A stretch of DNA of 64,000 nucleotides from Citromicrobium bathyomarinum. GTDB lineage: Bacteria; Pseudomonadota; Alphaproteobacteria; Sphingomonadales; Sphingomonadaceae. The position numbers and the translations under genes were made by a program. The notes beneath the pieces were generated by a model. The model had not been told where the DNA came from. It worked only from the letters and a program-made list of their open reading frames with translations, and searched no databases. This document shows, one piece after another, positions 18,107 to 25,979 of this stretch. The number at the start of each line of letters is the position of its first letter. The stretch's first letter is position 1. The stretch spans positions 1,116,001 through 1,180,000 of the forward strand of contig NZ_JAINWL010000001.1 in NCBI RefSeq assembly GCF_021021475.1, in the 5' to 3' direction.

Positions 18107-18191
18107 TGGTGCGGGTGGTGGGACTCGAACCCACACGTCCAGAGGACAGGGGATTTTAAGTCCCCGGCGTCTACCATTCCGCCACACCCGC
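18107..18191 (-). tRNA. tRNA-Leu (anticodon UAA)
   Basis: The acceptor arm GCGGGTG pairs with CACCCGC at the other end, discriminator A, CCA encoded. Anticodon loop CTTAAAA with stem GGGGA/TCCCC gives UAA. A long variable arm typical of leucine tRNA is present and the T-arm reads GTGGGTTCGAGTCCCAC. It lies 48 bp upstream of the PLP enzyme gene on the same strand. Confidence 0.95.
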
Positions 18192-18269
18192 GCAGCCGGA
18201 GCGGGCGCGAATAGCCGTGTTTTGCTGTTATGGCGAGCGCCCGATGCGTCTCGGGCGAGGTCCGGGCGA

Positions 18270-18551
18270 TCAGTCCGGATTGAGCGCGTTGCGCATTTCC
18301 TTGCCGGGCTTGAAATAGGGCACGCGCTTGGCCGGCACGTCGACCGCTTCGCCGGTGCGCGGGTTGCGCCCGGTGCGCGCTTCGCGTTCACGGGTGGAGA
18401 AGGCGCCGAAACCGCGCAGTTCGATCCGTCCGCCCTCGGCCAGACGCTGGGCGATCTCCTCGAAGAAGATGTCGACGACCTGCTCGACTTCCTGAGCGCG
18501 CAATTCGGGGTTGTCCTGCGCAAGCTTCTGCAAAAGCTCGGATCTGATCAT
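18270..18551 (-). CDS. ihfB: integration host factor subunit beta
   Basis: 93 residues, the usual length. IHF bends DNA as an alpha/beta heterodimer in transcription, recombination and replication. [20 protein letters not shown] is the IhfB N-terminus; the DNA-inserting beta-arm [25 protein letters not shown] carries the conserved NP near residue 64. A strong GGAGG site lies 8 nt before the start. The preceding 178 bp up to the GntR gene contain an AT-rich stretch that probably holds its promoter. Confidence 0.95.
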   Translation of the reverse strand: MIRSELLQKLAQDNPELRAQEVEQVVDIFFEEIAQRLAEGGRIELRGFGAFSTREREARTGRNPRTGEAVDVPAKRVPYFKPGKEMRNALNPD

Positions 18552-18637
18552 GCCTCGCGCCTCCCGTCTAAAGCGTGCCCGGCCGGTTCACCCGCGAATG
18601 CGTCCCGGCTCTTCAATACGATGACCCTAATGTCGGG

Positions 18638-18708
18638 CCTTCGTGGCAAAACCGGTCCGATTTTGCAATGCACCAACATGATAAATGTGAATTTTAGTCC
18701 GACGAAGG
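18638..18708. promoter_or_regulatory. AT-rich, dyad-containing region between GntR gene and ihfB
   Basis: In an otherwise GC-rich region, 18645-18700 is markedly AT-rich. It contains GCAAAA/TTTTGC (18646-18665 region) and is bracketed by the inverted pair CCTTCGT (18638-18644) and ACGAAGG (18702-18708). It is the likely control region of ihfB on the minus strand. I cannot assign -35/-10 boxes with confidence. Confidence 0.35.
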
Positions 18709-18729
18709 GCACGTCGGGCCCATGGCCGG

Positions 18730-19089
18730 TCAGGCGTCGGCAGAGTCCAGCAGTTCGCGCGCGGACAGGCCCAGCCGGTCGAGCCGCTCGCGGATCGCGG
18801 GCCATTCGTCCTGCAGGAAGCCCTTGCGCTCCGCCGCGCGCAGTTTCGCCGCCGCGCCCTCGCGCACATACATGCCGACCCCGCGGCGCACCGCGATCAG
18901 GCCATCGGTCTGGAATTGCTGGAAGGCCTTGGCCACGGTCAGCGGGTTGGCACCATGCTCCGCCGCAAAGGCGCGGACCGAGGGAAGCATCTCCCCTTCC
19001 GCGAACACCCCGTCCAGGATGTTTGCCGCGATCAGATCGCGCAAACGCAGATAGACGGGTCGCTGGGAGGTGGGGCCGGTGTTCGCCAT
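18730..19089 (-). CDS. GntR-family regulator, YtrA type (short)
   Basis: 119 residues. An N-terminal winged helix (PVYLRLRDLIAANILDGVFAEGEMLPSVRAFAAEHGANPLTVAKAFQQ, described here as residues about 10-60) is followed by a wing GLIAVRRGVGMYV and a short helical tail of about 45 residues. No ligand-binding domain is present, which marks the YtrA subfamily of dimeric repressors. YtrA genes usually precede the ABC transporter they control; here no transporter follows, and the next gene on the strand is ihfB. A peptide symporter gene is divergent, 190 bp away, and is a possible target. Confidence 0.88.
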   Translation of the reverse strand: MANTGPTSQRPVYLRLRDLIAANILDGVFAEGEMLPSVRAFAAEHGANPLTVAKAFQQFQTDGLIAVRRGVGMYVREGAAAKLRAAERKGFLQDEWPAIRERLDRLGLSARELLDSADA

Positions 19090-19279
19090 GGTGGTTCAGT
19101 GACATAACACAGCGGGTCGGGTCAAGGTTCCTGCGCGCCGCGCGCCGCGCGCTTGTTCAGCGCAGAATCAGACATGCAGGCGTCACTTGGGCTTCACACG
19201 GCGGTTTTGCACGCTAGGGTGCGCGCCATAATGGGCCGGAGAAGAGGCGGCCCGACAGATTCTTCGGGGAAGCAACTAC

Positions 19280-21139
19280 ATGAAAGACATGGCTTTGTGG
19301 AACGAGGGCGACTGGATCGCCGCGATCGCTGCCGTAATCCTGACAGCGTTTCTGGTGGTGGGCGCGCTTGCCATCACCAGGCCCAAAGAAGAGGTCCTCG
19401 GACATCCCAAGGGCCTCTACGTTCTGTTCTTCGCCGAGATGTGGGAGCGTTTCTCCTATTACGGCATGCGCGCCCTGCTGGTGCTCTATCTCGTCAAGCA
19501 CTGGCTCTATTCCGATGGCGGAGCGAGCCTGATCTACGGGGCCTATACCAGCCTCGTCTACATCACCCCGGTGCTCGGCGGCTGGCTCGCCGACAAGTAT
19601 CTCGGTCAGCGCAAGGCCGTGCTGTACGGCGCCGTCCTGCTGACGGCGGGGCACTTCTTCATGGCGTTCGAGGGCGATGGGTCGGGCTATGCCAACGATC
19701 CCGCGCTCAACATCTTCTGGCTGGCGCTGGCGCTGATCATTGTCGGATCGGGCTTCCTGAAGGCCAATATCTCGGTGATCGTCGGTCAGCTCTATCCGCG
19801 CACCGACGTGCGCCGCGACTCGGCCTACACGATCTTCTACATCGGGATTAACCTCGGCGCGGCCGCCGGTACGATTATCGCGGGTTACCTGGGTGAAACG
19901 ATCGGCTGGGCCTACGGCTTCGGCGCGGCGGGTATCGGCATGCTGCTGGGCCTCGTCGTGTTCGTCCTCGGCAAGCCGCTGCTTCGCGGCCAGGGCGAAC
20001 CTCCCTCGATCCAAAAGCTCGCGAGCAAGGTTGCTGGCATCAAGCTGGAATGGGTGCTGTACATTGTCGGCCTCGTTGGCGTGGCGATCATCTGGGCGCT
20101 CATCCAGTTCCAGGAAGCGGTCGGCTGGATCCTGCTGGCTTCGGGAATCTTGCTGCTCGGCTACGTGCTGCAGCAGGCACTCTACCGTCTCGAAGACAAT
20201 ACCGGTGGCATCAGCGCAGGATCGACCAAGCCGGTCTTCTTCGGCGGTGTGGTCGTCCTCCTCGTGACCGCGGCGGTCCTGTGGATCATGGGCGATGCTG
20301 GCTATGTCATCGGCGGTATCGGCGGCGCGATCGGCCTGCTGCTGGTCGTCGCGGCCTGCATCATGGAAGCGGGCAAATCGCGCAACGATGCGCGCGATCG
20401 CGTCTTCGCGATGATCTTCATCATCCTGCTGATGCCGTTGTTCTGGGGCCTGTTCGAGCAGGCAGGCGGTTCGGTGAACCTCTTCACCGATCGCTTCGTC
20501 GATCGCCAGGGCGTGCCGACCTCGCTGTTCCAGTCGATCAACCCGATCTACATCATCCTGCTCGGCCCGATTTTCGCGGCGCTGTGGCAGTTCCTCGGCA
20601 AGCGGGGCTGGGAACCCAACACCTACGCAAAAATGGGACTGGGCATCGTGCAGATGGGCCTCGCCTTCGTGGTGCTGGTCTGGGGTGCGAACGCCGCGGG
20701 TGCGGCGCTGGTGCCGGTGCTGTTCATCTTCCTGTTCTACCTGCTCTCGACCACGGGTGAGCTCTGCCTCAGCCCGGTCGGCCTGTCGGCGATCAACCGC
20801 CTTTCGGTGCGCCACATGGCCAGCCTGATGATGGCCGCGTTCTTCTTCGGCACCGCCGGGGGCAACTACGTGGCAGGCTTCATGGGTACGCTGATGGGCG
20901 AAGGCGGCGAAGGCGGCGAGATCACCCGTCAGGGCGCACTCGACGTGTACTGGAGCATGGGCCTGGTGGCAGCCGGCATCGGTGCCTTTGTCGTGTTGGT
21001 CAGCCCGCTGGTGAAGAAGCTGATGCATCTGGATACGCTGACCGACGACGACGTCGGCGACGATCTGGAAGGCCAGCGCGAAGGGCCGGGCGAGGCGCAG
21101 GGTGCGGGTATCCACCCGACCACGCGGCCTTCCCACTAA
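19280..21139 (+). CDS. proton-dependent oligopeptide transporter (POT/PTR family)
   Basis: 619 residues, 12-14 transmembrane segments. It imports di- and tripeptides with protons across the inner membrane. The POT signature FAEMWERFSYYGMRALL is at about residues 50-66, containing the ExxERFxYY proton-coupling motif. PVLGGWLADKYLGQRKAV and FYIGINLGAAAGTIIAGYL are further family hallmarks. The acidic C-terminal tail is cytoplasmic. GGGGAAG precedes the start. It is the first gene of a five-gene unit (spacing 21 bp to the first amidohydrolase), so imported peptides or peptide-like compounds are probable substrates of the downstream hydrolases. Confidence 0.93.
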   Translation: MKDMALWNEGDWIAAIAAVILTAFLVVGALAITRPKEEVLGHPKGLYVLFFAEMWERFSYYGMRALLVLYLVKHWLYSDGGASLIYGAYTSLVYITPVLGGWLADKYLGQRKAVLYGAVLLTAGHFFMAFEGDGSGYANDPALNIFWLALALIIVGSGFLKANISVIVGQLYPRTDVRRDSAYTIFYIGINLGAAAGTIIAGYLGETIGWAYGFGAAGIGMLLGLVVFVLGKPLLRGQGEPPSIQKLASKVAGIKLEWVLYIVGLVGVAIIWALIQFQEAVGWILLASGILLLGYVLQQALYRLEDNTGGISAGSTKPVFFGGVVVLLVTAAVLWIMGDAGYVIGGIGGAIGLLLVVAACIMEAGKSRNDARDRVFAMIFIILLMPLFWGLFEQAGGSVNLFTDRFVDRQGVPTSLFQSINPIYIILLGPIFAALWQFLGKRGWEPNTYAKMGLGIVQMGLAFVVLVWGANAAGAALVPVLFIFLFYLLSTTGELCLSPVGLSAINRLSVRHMASLMMAAFFFGTAGGNYVAGFMGTLMGEGGEGGEITRQGALDVYWSMGLVAAGIGAFVVLVSPLVKKLMHLDTLTDDDVGDDLEGQREGPGEAQGAGIHPTTRPSH

Positions 21140-21160
21140 GTCGGCGCAGAGGGGGGAACG

Positions 21161-22549
21161 ATGCGCACACGGACACTGATCGCAACCGCCTGCGCACTCG
21201 CGCTGGGGGCCTGTACGGGAATGGACGGCGGCACGGGGGGCGAGACGCGCAGCGCGTCCGCCGCCTCGCCGTCGGTCGGTGCGGACGGGGGCACTCCCTA
21301 CGCCTCCACCTACCAGCGCTATCCGGGGCGGCCCACCGCGCTGGTCGGCGCGACCGTGTTCGACGGGGCGGGCAACCGGTTCGACAATGCGACCGTGCTG
21401 TTCCGCGATGGCGAAGTGGTTGAGGTGGGCACCGGGCTGCCGACCGACGGCTACGACGTGATCGACGGCACCGGCAAGTTCGTGACCCCCGGTGTGATCG
21501 ACATCCACTCGCACCTCGGCGACTATCCCACGCCCTCCGTGCAGGCGCATAGCGACGGGAACGAGGCGACCAGCCCGACCACGCCCGAAGTCTGGGCCGA
21601 ACATTCGGTCTGGCCGCAGGACCCGGGCTTCAGCCGCGCGCTCGCCAATGGCGGGGTCACCGCGCTGCAGATCCTGCCCGGCTCCGCCAACCTCACCGGC
21701 GGCCGCTCGGTCACGCTGAAGAACGTCGCCTCGCGCACCGTGCAGGGGATGAAGTTCCCCGGCGCGCCCTACGGCATGAAGATGGCCTGCGGGGAGAACC
21801 CCAAACGCGTCTATGGCAGCCGTGGACGGATGCCCTCCACCCGGATGGGCAACTTCGCGGTCAACCGGCAGATGTGGCTCGACGCGCGCGCCTATGCCGC
21901 GGGCGACCGCTCCAAGCGCGACCTCGCCAAGGAGACGCTGGCAGGCGTTCTCGACGGTGACATCCTGATCCACAACCACTGCTACCGCGCGGACGAGATG
22001 GCGCTGGTGATGGATATGGCCAAGGAGATGGGCTACAAGGTCACCGCCTTCCACCACGCGGTCGAAAGCTACAAGATCGCCGATCTGCTGCGCGAAAACG
22101 ACGTGTGCAGCGCGATCTGGGCCGACTGGTACGGCTTCAAGATGGAAAGCTACGATGGCATCCGCGAGAACGCGGCGCTGCTGTGGAAGTCGGGTGCCTG
22201 CGTGGTGATCCACTCGGACGACGAGAACGGCATCCAGCGCCTGAACCAGGAAGCCGCCAAGGCGCAGGCCGCCGGGCGGCGCATGGGGCTCGACATTCCC
22301 GATGCCGACGTGGTCGGCTGGTTCACGCTCAACGCGGCCAAGGCGATGGGCATCGACAGAATGACCGGCAGCCTCGAACCCGGCAAAATGGCCGATGTGG
22401 TGCTGTGGAACGGCGACCCGCTGAGCGTCTATTCACGGCCAGAAAAGGTCTGGATCGATGGCGCGCTGCTCTATGATGCGCTCGATCGCAGCCGTCGCCC
22501 GGTGAGCGATTTCGAACTCGGCCAGCCCGGTGCGGGAGACGTCAAATGA
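21161..22549 (+). CDS. amidohydrolase, exported lipoprotein, with metal motif
   Basis: 462 residues. A lipoprotein signal (LIATACALALGAC, lipobox LGAC at about residue 18) anchors it in the cell envelope. The amidohydrolase TIM-barrel has the metal-binding DIHSHLGDY (about 113-121), then HNHCYRADE, FHHAVES and HSDDENG, which supply the remaining His/Asp ligands. The C-terminal beta-sandwich signature MTGSLEPGKMADVVLWNGDPLS matches imidazolonepropionase/dipeptidase-type members. It probably cleaves a peptide or cyclic amide in the periplasm. Its stop overlaps the start of the second amidohydrolase gene (ATGA). Confidence 0.87.
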   Translation: MRTRTLIATACALALGACTGMDGGTGGETRSASAASPSVGADGGTPYASTYQRYPGRPTALVGATVFDGAGNRFDNATVLFRDGEVVEVGTGLPTDGYDVIDGTGKFVTPGVIDIHSHLGDYPTPSVQAHSDGNEATSPTTPEVWAEHSVWPQDPGFSRALANGGVTALQILPGSANLTGGRSVTLKNVASRTVQGMKFPGAPYGMKMACGENPKRVYGSRGRMPSTRMGNFAVNRQMWLDARAYAAGDRSKRDLAKETLAGVLDGDILIHNHCYRADEMALVMDMAKEMGYKVTAFHHAVESYKIADLLRENDVCSAIWADWYGFKMESYDGIRENAALLWKSGACVVIHSDDENGIQRLNQEAAKAQAAGRRMGLDIPDADVVGWFTLNAAKAMGIDRMTGSLEPGKMADVVLWNGDPLSVYSRPEKVWIDGALLYDALDRSRRPVSDFELGQPGAGDVK

Positions 22550-23928
22550 TCCGCCTCGCTCTGCTGGGCAGCGCCGCCGCGCTTGCTCTGGTTGCCCCTG
22601 CCACAGCGCAGGACTTCACCATCACCAACGCCACGGTCGCCACCGGCGACGGTTCCGAACCGGTCGAGAACGCCACCGTGGTGGTCCGCAACGGACGGAT
22701 CGTCGCCGCGGGCGCGGGCGTCAGCGTGCCTGCGGGCGGAGAGGTGATCGACGGCACCGGCAAGTGGGTGACCCCGGGGATCTTCTCCGCAGTCACCGAT
22801 CTCGGCCTGTCCGATGTCGACGGTGTGAGCGAGAGCAATGATACTGCGGCGGGCAATTCGCCCTTCAGCGCCGCGCTTGACGCGTCGACCGCGCTCAACC
22901 CCAATTCGCAGGACGTGATGGTCGCGCGGGCCGACGGGATCACCCGGGCGAGCGTTTCCACCCGCCCCTCCGCCTCGATCTTCGGTGGCCAGGGTGCGGT
23001 GATCGATCTGGGTGCCGATCCGGAGATGGTCACCCGTCCTCGTGCCTTCCAGCTGGTCGATCTGGGCGAAAACGGCGCACGCATTTCGGGCGGCAGCCGC
23101 ACCAGCGCGCATGCGCTGCTGCGCAATGCCCTGCGCGAGGCGCAGTCCTACGGCGATCGCGCCGCCATCGGTGCCGCGACCGCGAGGCCTTCGGACACCA
23201 GCTTCGGTGACGACGTTCCGCTCGACCCGCGCCTCTCGGGCCGCGACAGCGAGCGGGCGGGCGACGTGCTGCTTACCCGCTTCGATGCGGCGGCACTGGT
23301 CCCGGTCGTCCGCGGCGAGCAGCCGCTCTACGTGGTGGCAGAGCGCGCTTCGGACATTCGCGAGGCGATCAGGCTGAAGCGGGCCTTCCCCCGGCTCGAC
23401 CTCGTCATCCTCGGCGCGAGCGAGGGCTGGCTGGTCGCGAACGAGATCGCCGCCGCCAATGTGCCGGTGATCGCCGACCCGCTCGACGATCTGCCGACCG
23501 GGTTCGACCAGCTCGCCGCGACGCAGAGCAATATCGGGCGGATGCGCGATGCAGGCGTCACCGTCGCGATCGGGCGGATGAGCGGCGGGACCGGCGAACA
23601 GCCGCGCAACGCGCGCCAGTATGCGGGCAACCTCGTCGCGCTGTCGCGGGTGCCCGGAGCAACAGGCCTGACCTGGGGCGAGGCGCTGGCGACGATCACC
23701 TCGATCCCGGCGCGCATTTCCGGCTTCGGCGGGCGTCTGGGCACGCTCACCAGCAATGCCGCCGCCGATGTGGTGATCTGGGATGGCGACCCGCTGGAGG
23801 TGGGCACGGTGCCCGAAGCGGTGTTCATCGACGGCGTGCGCCAGCCGACCGACACCCACCAGTCGGGCCTGCGCGAACGCTATCGCGACCTGAACGAGGC
23901 TGATCTGCCGCAGGCTTACGACTGGTGA
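22546..23928 (+). CDS. amidohydrolase-like protein lacking the HxH metal motif
   Basis: 460 residues with a cleavable Sec signal (LALVAPATAQD, about 12-22). It shares the N-terminal beta domain (VVVRNGRIVAAGAGVSVPAGG) and C-terminal LGTLTSNAAADVVIWDGDPLEV with the preceding gene. At the place where the metal-binding DxHxH should follow KWVTPGI there is FSAVTDLGLSDVDG, with no histidine, and few His residues occur elsewhere. The protein may be a non-catalytic partner of the upstream enzyme or use another mechanism. It overlaps both neighbours (ATGA and GTGA), so equal expression is likely. Confidence 0.82.
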   Translation: MIRLALLGSAAALALVAPATAQDFTITNATVATGDGSEPVENATVVVRNGRIVAAGAGVSVPAGGEVIDGTGKWVTPGIFSAVTDLGLSDVDGVSESNDTAAGNSPFSAALDASTALNPNSQDVMVARADGITRASVSTRPSASIFGGQGAVIDLGADPEMVTRPRAFQLVDLGENGARISGGSRTSAHALLRNALREAQSYGDRAAIGAATARPSDTSFGDDVPLDPRLSGRDSERAGDVLLTRFDAAALVPVVRGEQPLYVVAERASDIREAIRLKRAFPRLDLVILGASEGWLVANEIAAANVPVIADPLDDLPTGFDQLAATQSNIGRMRDAGVTVAIGRMSGGTGEQPRNARQYAGNLVALSRVPGATGLTWGEALATITSIPARISGFGGRLGTLTSNAAADVVIWDGDPLEVGTVPEAVFIDGVRQPTDTHQSGLRERYRDLNEADLPQAYDW

Positions 23929-24404
23929 GGTTCGCGCTCGCCCTTGCGGCGCTGGCGCTTCCCTGCGCGGCTATTGCGCAGGATGACGCTACGACCGACC
24001 AGCCCGCGCACGACCTCGCTTGGCACAACCGTCAGCAGGCGGCGATTGCCGAGCTGAAGGCGGAGGATGGCTGGCAGGTGTTGCCCGGCGGGCTCAAGTG
24101 GCGTCGCCTCGCCGGGGACGGCAGCGGGCCGAAGCCGACGGTCGAGGATACGGTCACCGTGCACTATGCCGGGCGTCTCCTCGACGGGACGCAGTTCGAC
24201 AGTTCCTACGACCGGGGCGAACCCGCGACCTTCCCGCTCGGCCGGCTGGTGAAGGCGTGGCAGCTCGCGATTCCGCAGATGGGCGTGGGCGATACGATCG
24301 AACTCTACACCCCGGCGGATCTGGCCTATGGCCCGATCGGCAAGGGCCCGATCCCGGGCAACGCGACGCTGGTCTTCAAGGTGGAATTGCTCGGTATCGA
24401 ATAG
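23925..24404 (+). CDS. FKBP-type peptidyl-prolyl isomerase, exported
   Basis: 159 residues starting at a GTG that overlaps the previous TGA. The N-terminus is a Sec signal (ALALAALALPCAAIAQ). After about 35 residues of helix, a single FKBP domain follows: VTVHYAGRLLDGTQFDSSYD, LGRLVKAWQLAIPQMGVGD, TPADLAYG and ATLVFKVELLGIE. It accelerates proline isomerisation during periplasmic folding. Its coupling to the two exported amidohydrolases suggests it may help fold them. Confidence 0.9.
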   Translation: MRFALALAALALPCAAIAQDDATTDQPAHDLAWHNRQQAAIAELKAEDGWQVLPGGLKWRRLAGDGSGPKPTVEDTVTVHYAGRLLDGTQFDSSYDRGEPATFPLGRLVKAWQLAIPQMGVGDTIELYTPADLAYGPIGKGPIPGNATLVFKVELLGIE

Positions 24405-24431
24405 CCGCATTGGCGCGAGGGAGGGATTGTG

Positions 24432-25100
24432 ATGGTCGACCCGCTGATTTCGCTGATAGCCGCAAGCATCGCCTTCGTCGGCACGCATTTCGCGATGTCG
24501 CACCCGCTTCGCGCATCGATGGTCCGGCTGCTGGGCGATGGCGGCTTCATGATCGCCTATTCGCTGGTCAGCGCGGCTACGATGGCGTGGATGTATTTCG
24601 CCTTCGTCGCCACGCCTGCGGGCGCGCCGCTATGGGGCGGGTATGGCGACGGCGTGTGGATCGCGGCGAGCATCGTCACGCTGCTGGCGCTGGTGCTGTT
24701 CGCGGGTTCGCTGATCGGCAACCCGGCCCTGCCCGCTCCGGGCGCGGAGAAAGCCGCGCTGCAGGCGCCGTCGGGCGTCTTCAAGGTCACCCGCCACCCG
24801 ATGATGTGGGGCTTCGGCCTGTGGGCGTTCGCGCACCTGATCGCCGCACCGACATCGCGCACCGTGGTGGTCGCCCTCGCCATCGGTGTGCTCGCGCTGG
24901 TCGGCGCACGCCTGCAGGACCGCAAGAAAGAGCTTCTGATGGGCGATGCGTGGCGGCAGTGGGAGGCAAAGACCAGCTACTGGCCCCGCCTAGGCCGCAT
25001 CTTCTCTGTCGGGATCGTGCCGTGGATCGGCGGTATCGCAATCTGGCTGGGCGCGACCTGGTGGCACACGATGGATGCAGGCGTGTGGCGCTGGGTCTGA
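24432..25100 (+). CDS. NnrU-family inner-membrane protein
   Basis: 222 residues with about six transmembrane segments. FKVTRHPMMWGFGLWAFAHL is the NnrU signature. The family was first seen near denitrification genes; its role is unclear, and related proteins such as isoprenylcysteine methyltransferases share the RHP motif. The ATG at 24432 was preferred to the overlapping GTG at 24429; GAGGGA precedes it. Last gene of the peptide-uptake unit; it converges with the enoyl-CoA isomerase gene 18 bp away. Confidence 0.85.
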   Translation: MVDPLISLIAASIAFVGTHFAMSHPLRASMVRLLGDGGFMIAYSLVSAATMAWMYFAFVATPAGAPLWGGYGDGVWIAASIVTLLALVLFAGSLIGNPALPAPGAEKAALQAPSGVFKVTRHPMMWGFGLWAFAHLIAAPTSRTVVVALAIGVLALVGARLQDRKKELLMGDAWRQWEAKTSYWPRLGRIFSVGIVPWIGGIAIWLGATWWHTMDAGVWRWV

Positions 25101-25118
25101 GCGCCCCGCGAGCAAGAA

Positions 25119-25916
25119 CTACTCGCCCCTGAAATCGGCCCCGCGCTTTTCCAGCAGCGCGGCGACGCCTTCCGCGTGATCCGCGGTGTGGTGCATCAGC
25201 CCCTGCGTATTGGCCGCGAGTTCGAGCGCGCCGTCGTAGCTCAATCCGCGCGACTGGCGCAGCAGCATCTTGGTCTGGCGCAGCGCGGCAGGCGGCATGG
25301 CGGCGACCTTGGCGGCGAGCGTCTGCGCATCGTCCATCAGCGCGTCGGGTTCGACCACCCGGCTGACCAGACCCCATTCCTGCGCGGTGGCCGCGTCGAT
25401 CACATCCCCGGTGAAGAACAGCTCCGCCGCGCGCGCATCGCCGATCACGCGCGGGAGCAGCCAGGTTCCGCCGTCGCCGGGCACCAGGCCTAGCTTGAGG
25501 AAGGTCACGCCGAACTTCGCGCTGCTGCTCGCGATGCGCATGTCGGCGAGGCAGGCGAGATCGCAGCCGAGGCCGATAGCCGGGCCGTTAATCGCCGCGA
25601 TCAGCGGAACGCGCAGGCCGTGCAGCGCGCGCAGGATGCGGTGGATATTGTCGCGATAGCCGTCGGCGATGGTCACCGGCGATCCGGCGAAATTGCCGGT
25701 GCGGTTCTGCATCGCCTTCACATCGCCGCCCGCGCTGAACGCGCGCCCCGCGCCGGTCAGGATCGCGCAGCGGATGGTGCTGTCGGCATTGATCGCGTCG
25801 CAGGCGGCCGCAAAGGCCTCGCCGTCCCCCGCCTGGCCGAGAGCATTCATGCTCTCCGGCCGGGTGAGGGTCAGTGTGGCGATTGCGCCGGTGGCGCTAT
25901 GGTCGAGAACGGACAT
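25119..25916 (-). CDS. enoyl-CoA hydratase/isomerase, PaaG-like
   Basis: 265 residues, crotonase fold. The oxyanion-hole segments are AFSAGGDVKAM and AINGPAIGLGCDLA. The usual hydratase catalytic Glu positions are altered (CDLA instead of CELA, and FLKLGLVPGDGG where PEI..IPGAGG is usual), whereas GGTWLLPRVIG is shared with PaaG-type isomerases of the phenylacetate pathway. This suggests an isomerase or a different acyl-CoA reaction. It is cytosolic. No paa genes or other beta-oxidation genes are adjacent. Confidence 0.82.
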   Translation of the reverse strand: MSVLDHSATGAIATLTLTRPESMNALGQAGDGEAFAAACDAINADSTIRCAILTGAGRAFSAGGDVKAMQNRTGNFAGSPVTIADGYRDNIHRILRALHGLRVPLIAAINGPAIGLGCDLACLADMRIASSSAKFGVTFLKLGLVPGDGGTWLLPRVIGDARAAELFFTGDVIDAATAQEWGLVSRVVEPDALMDDAQTLAAKVAAMPPAALRQTKMLLRQSRGLSYDGALELAANTQGLMHHTADHAEGVAALLEKRGADFRGE

Positions 25917-25979
25917 GCGCCTGCCTAGCGTGCCGTCCGCCGGTTCGTAAACCGCTACGCCGAAGCGCGCTCGCGTCCG

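Noticed and set aside
19101-19125. TTGACC box and GTG-N6-CAC dyad upstream of the GntR gene as promoter and operator
   Set aside because: Spacing to any -10-like box is only 13 bp and the dyad half-sites are three bases long, so the support is too weak.
19214-22213. A 999-codon minus-strand frame opposite the POT and amidohydrolase genes
   Set aside because: Composition (His, Gln, Asp, Arg rich) and lack of any motif show it is a shadow of the plus-strand genes.
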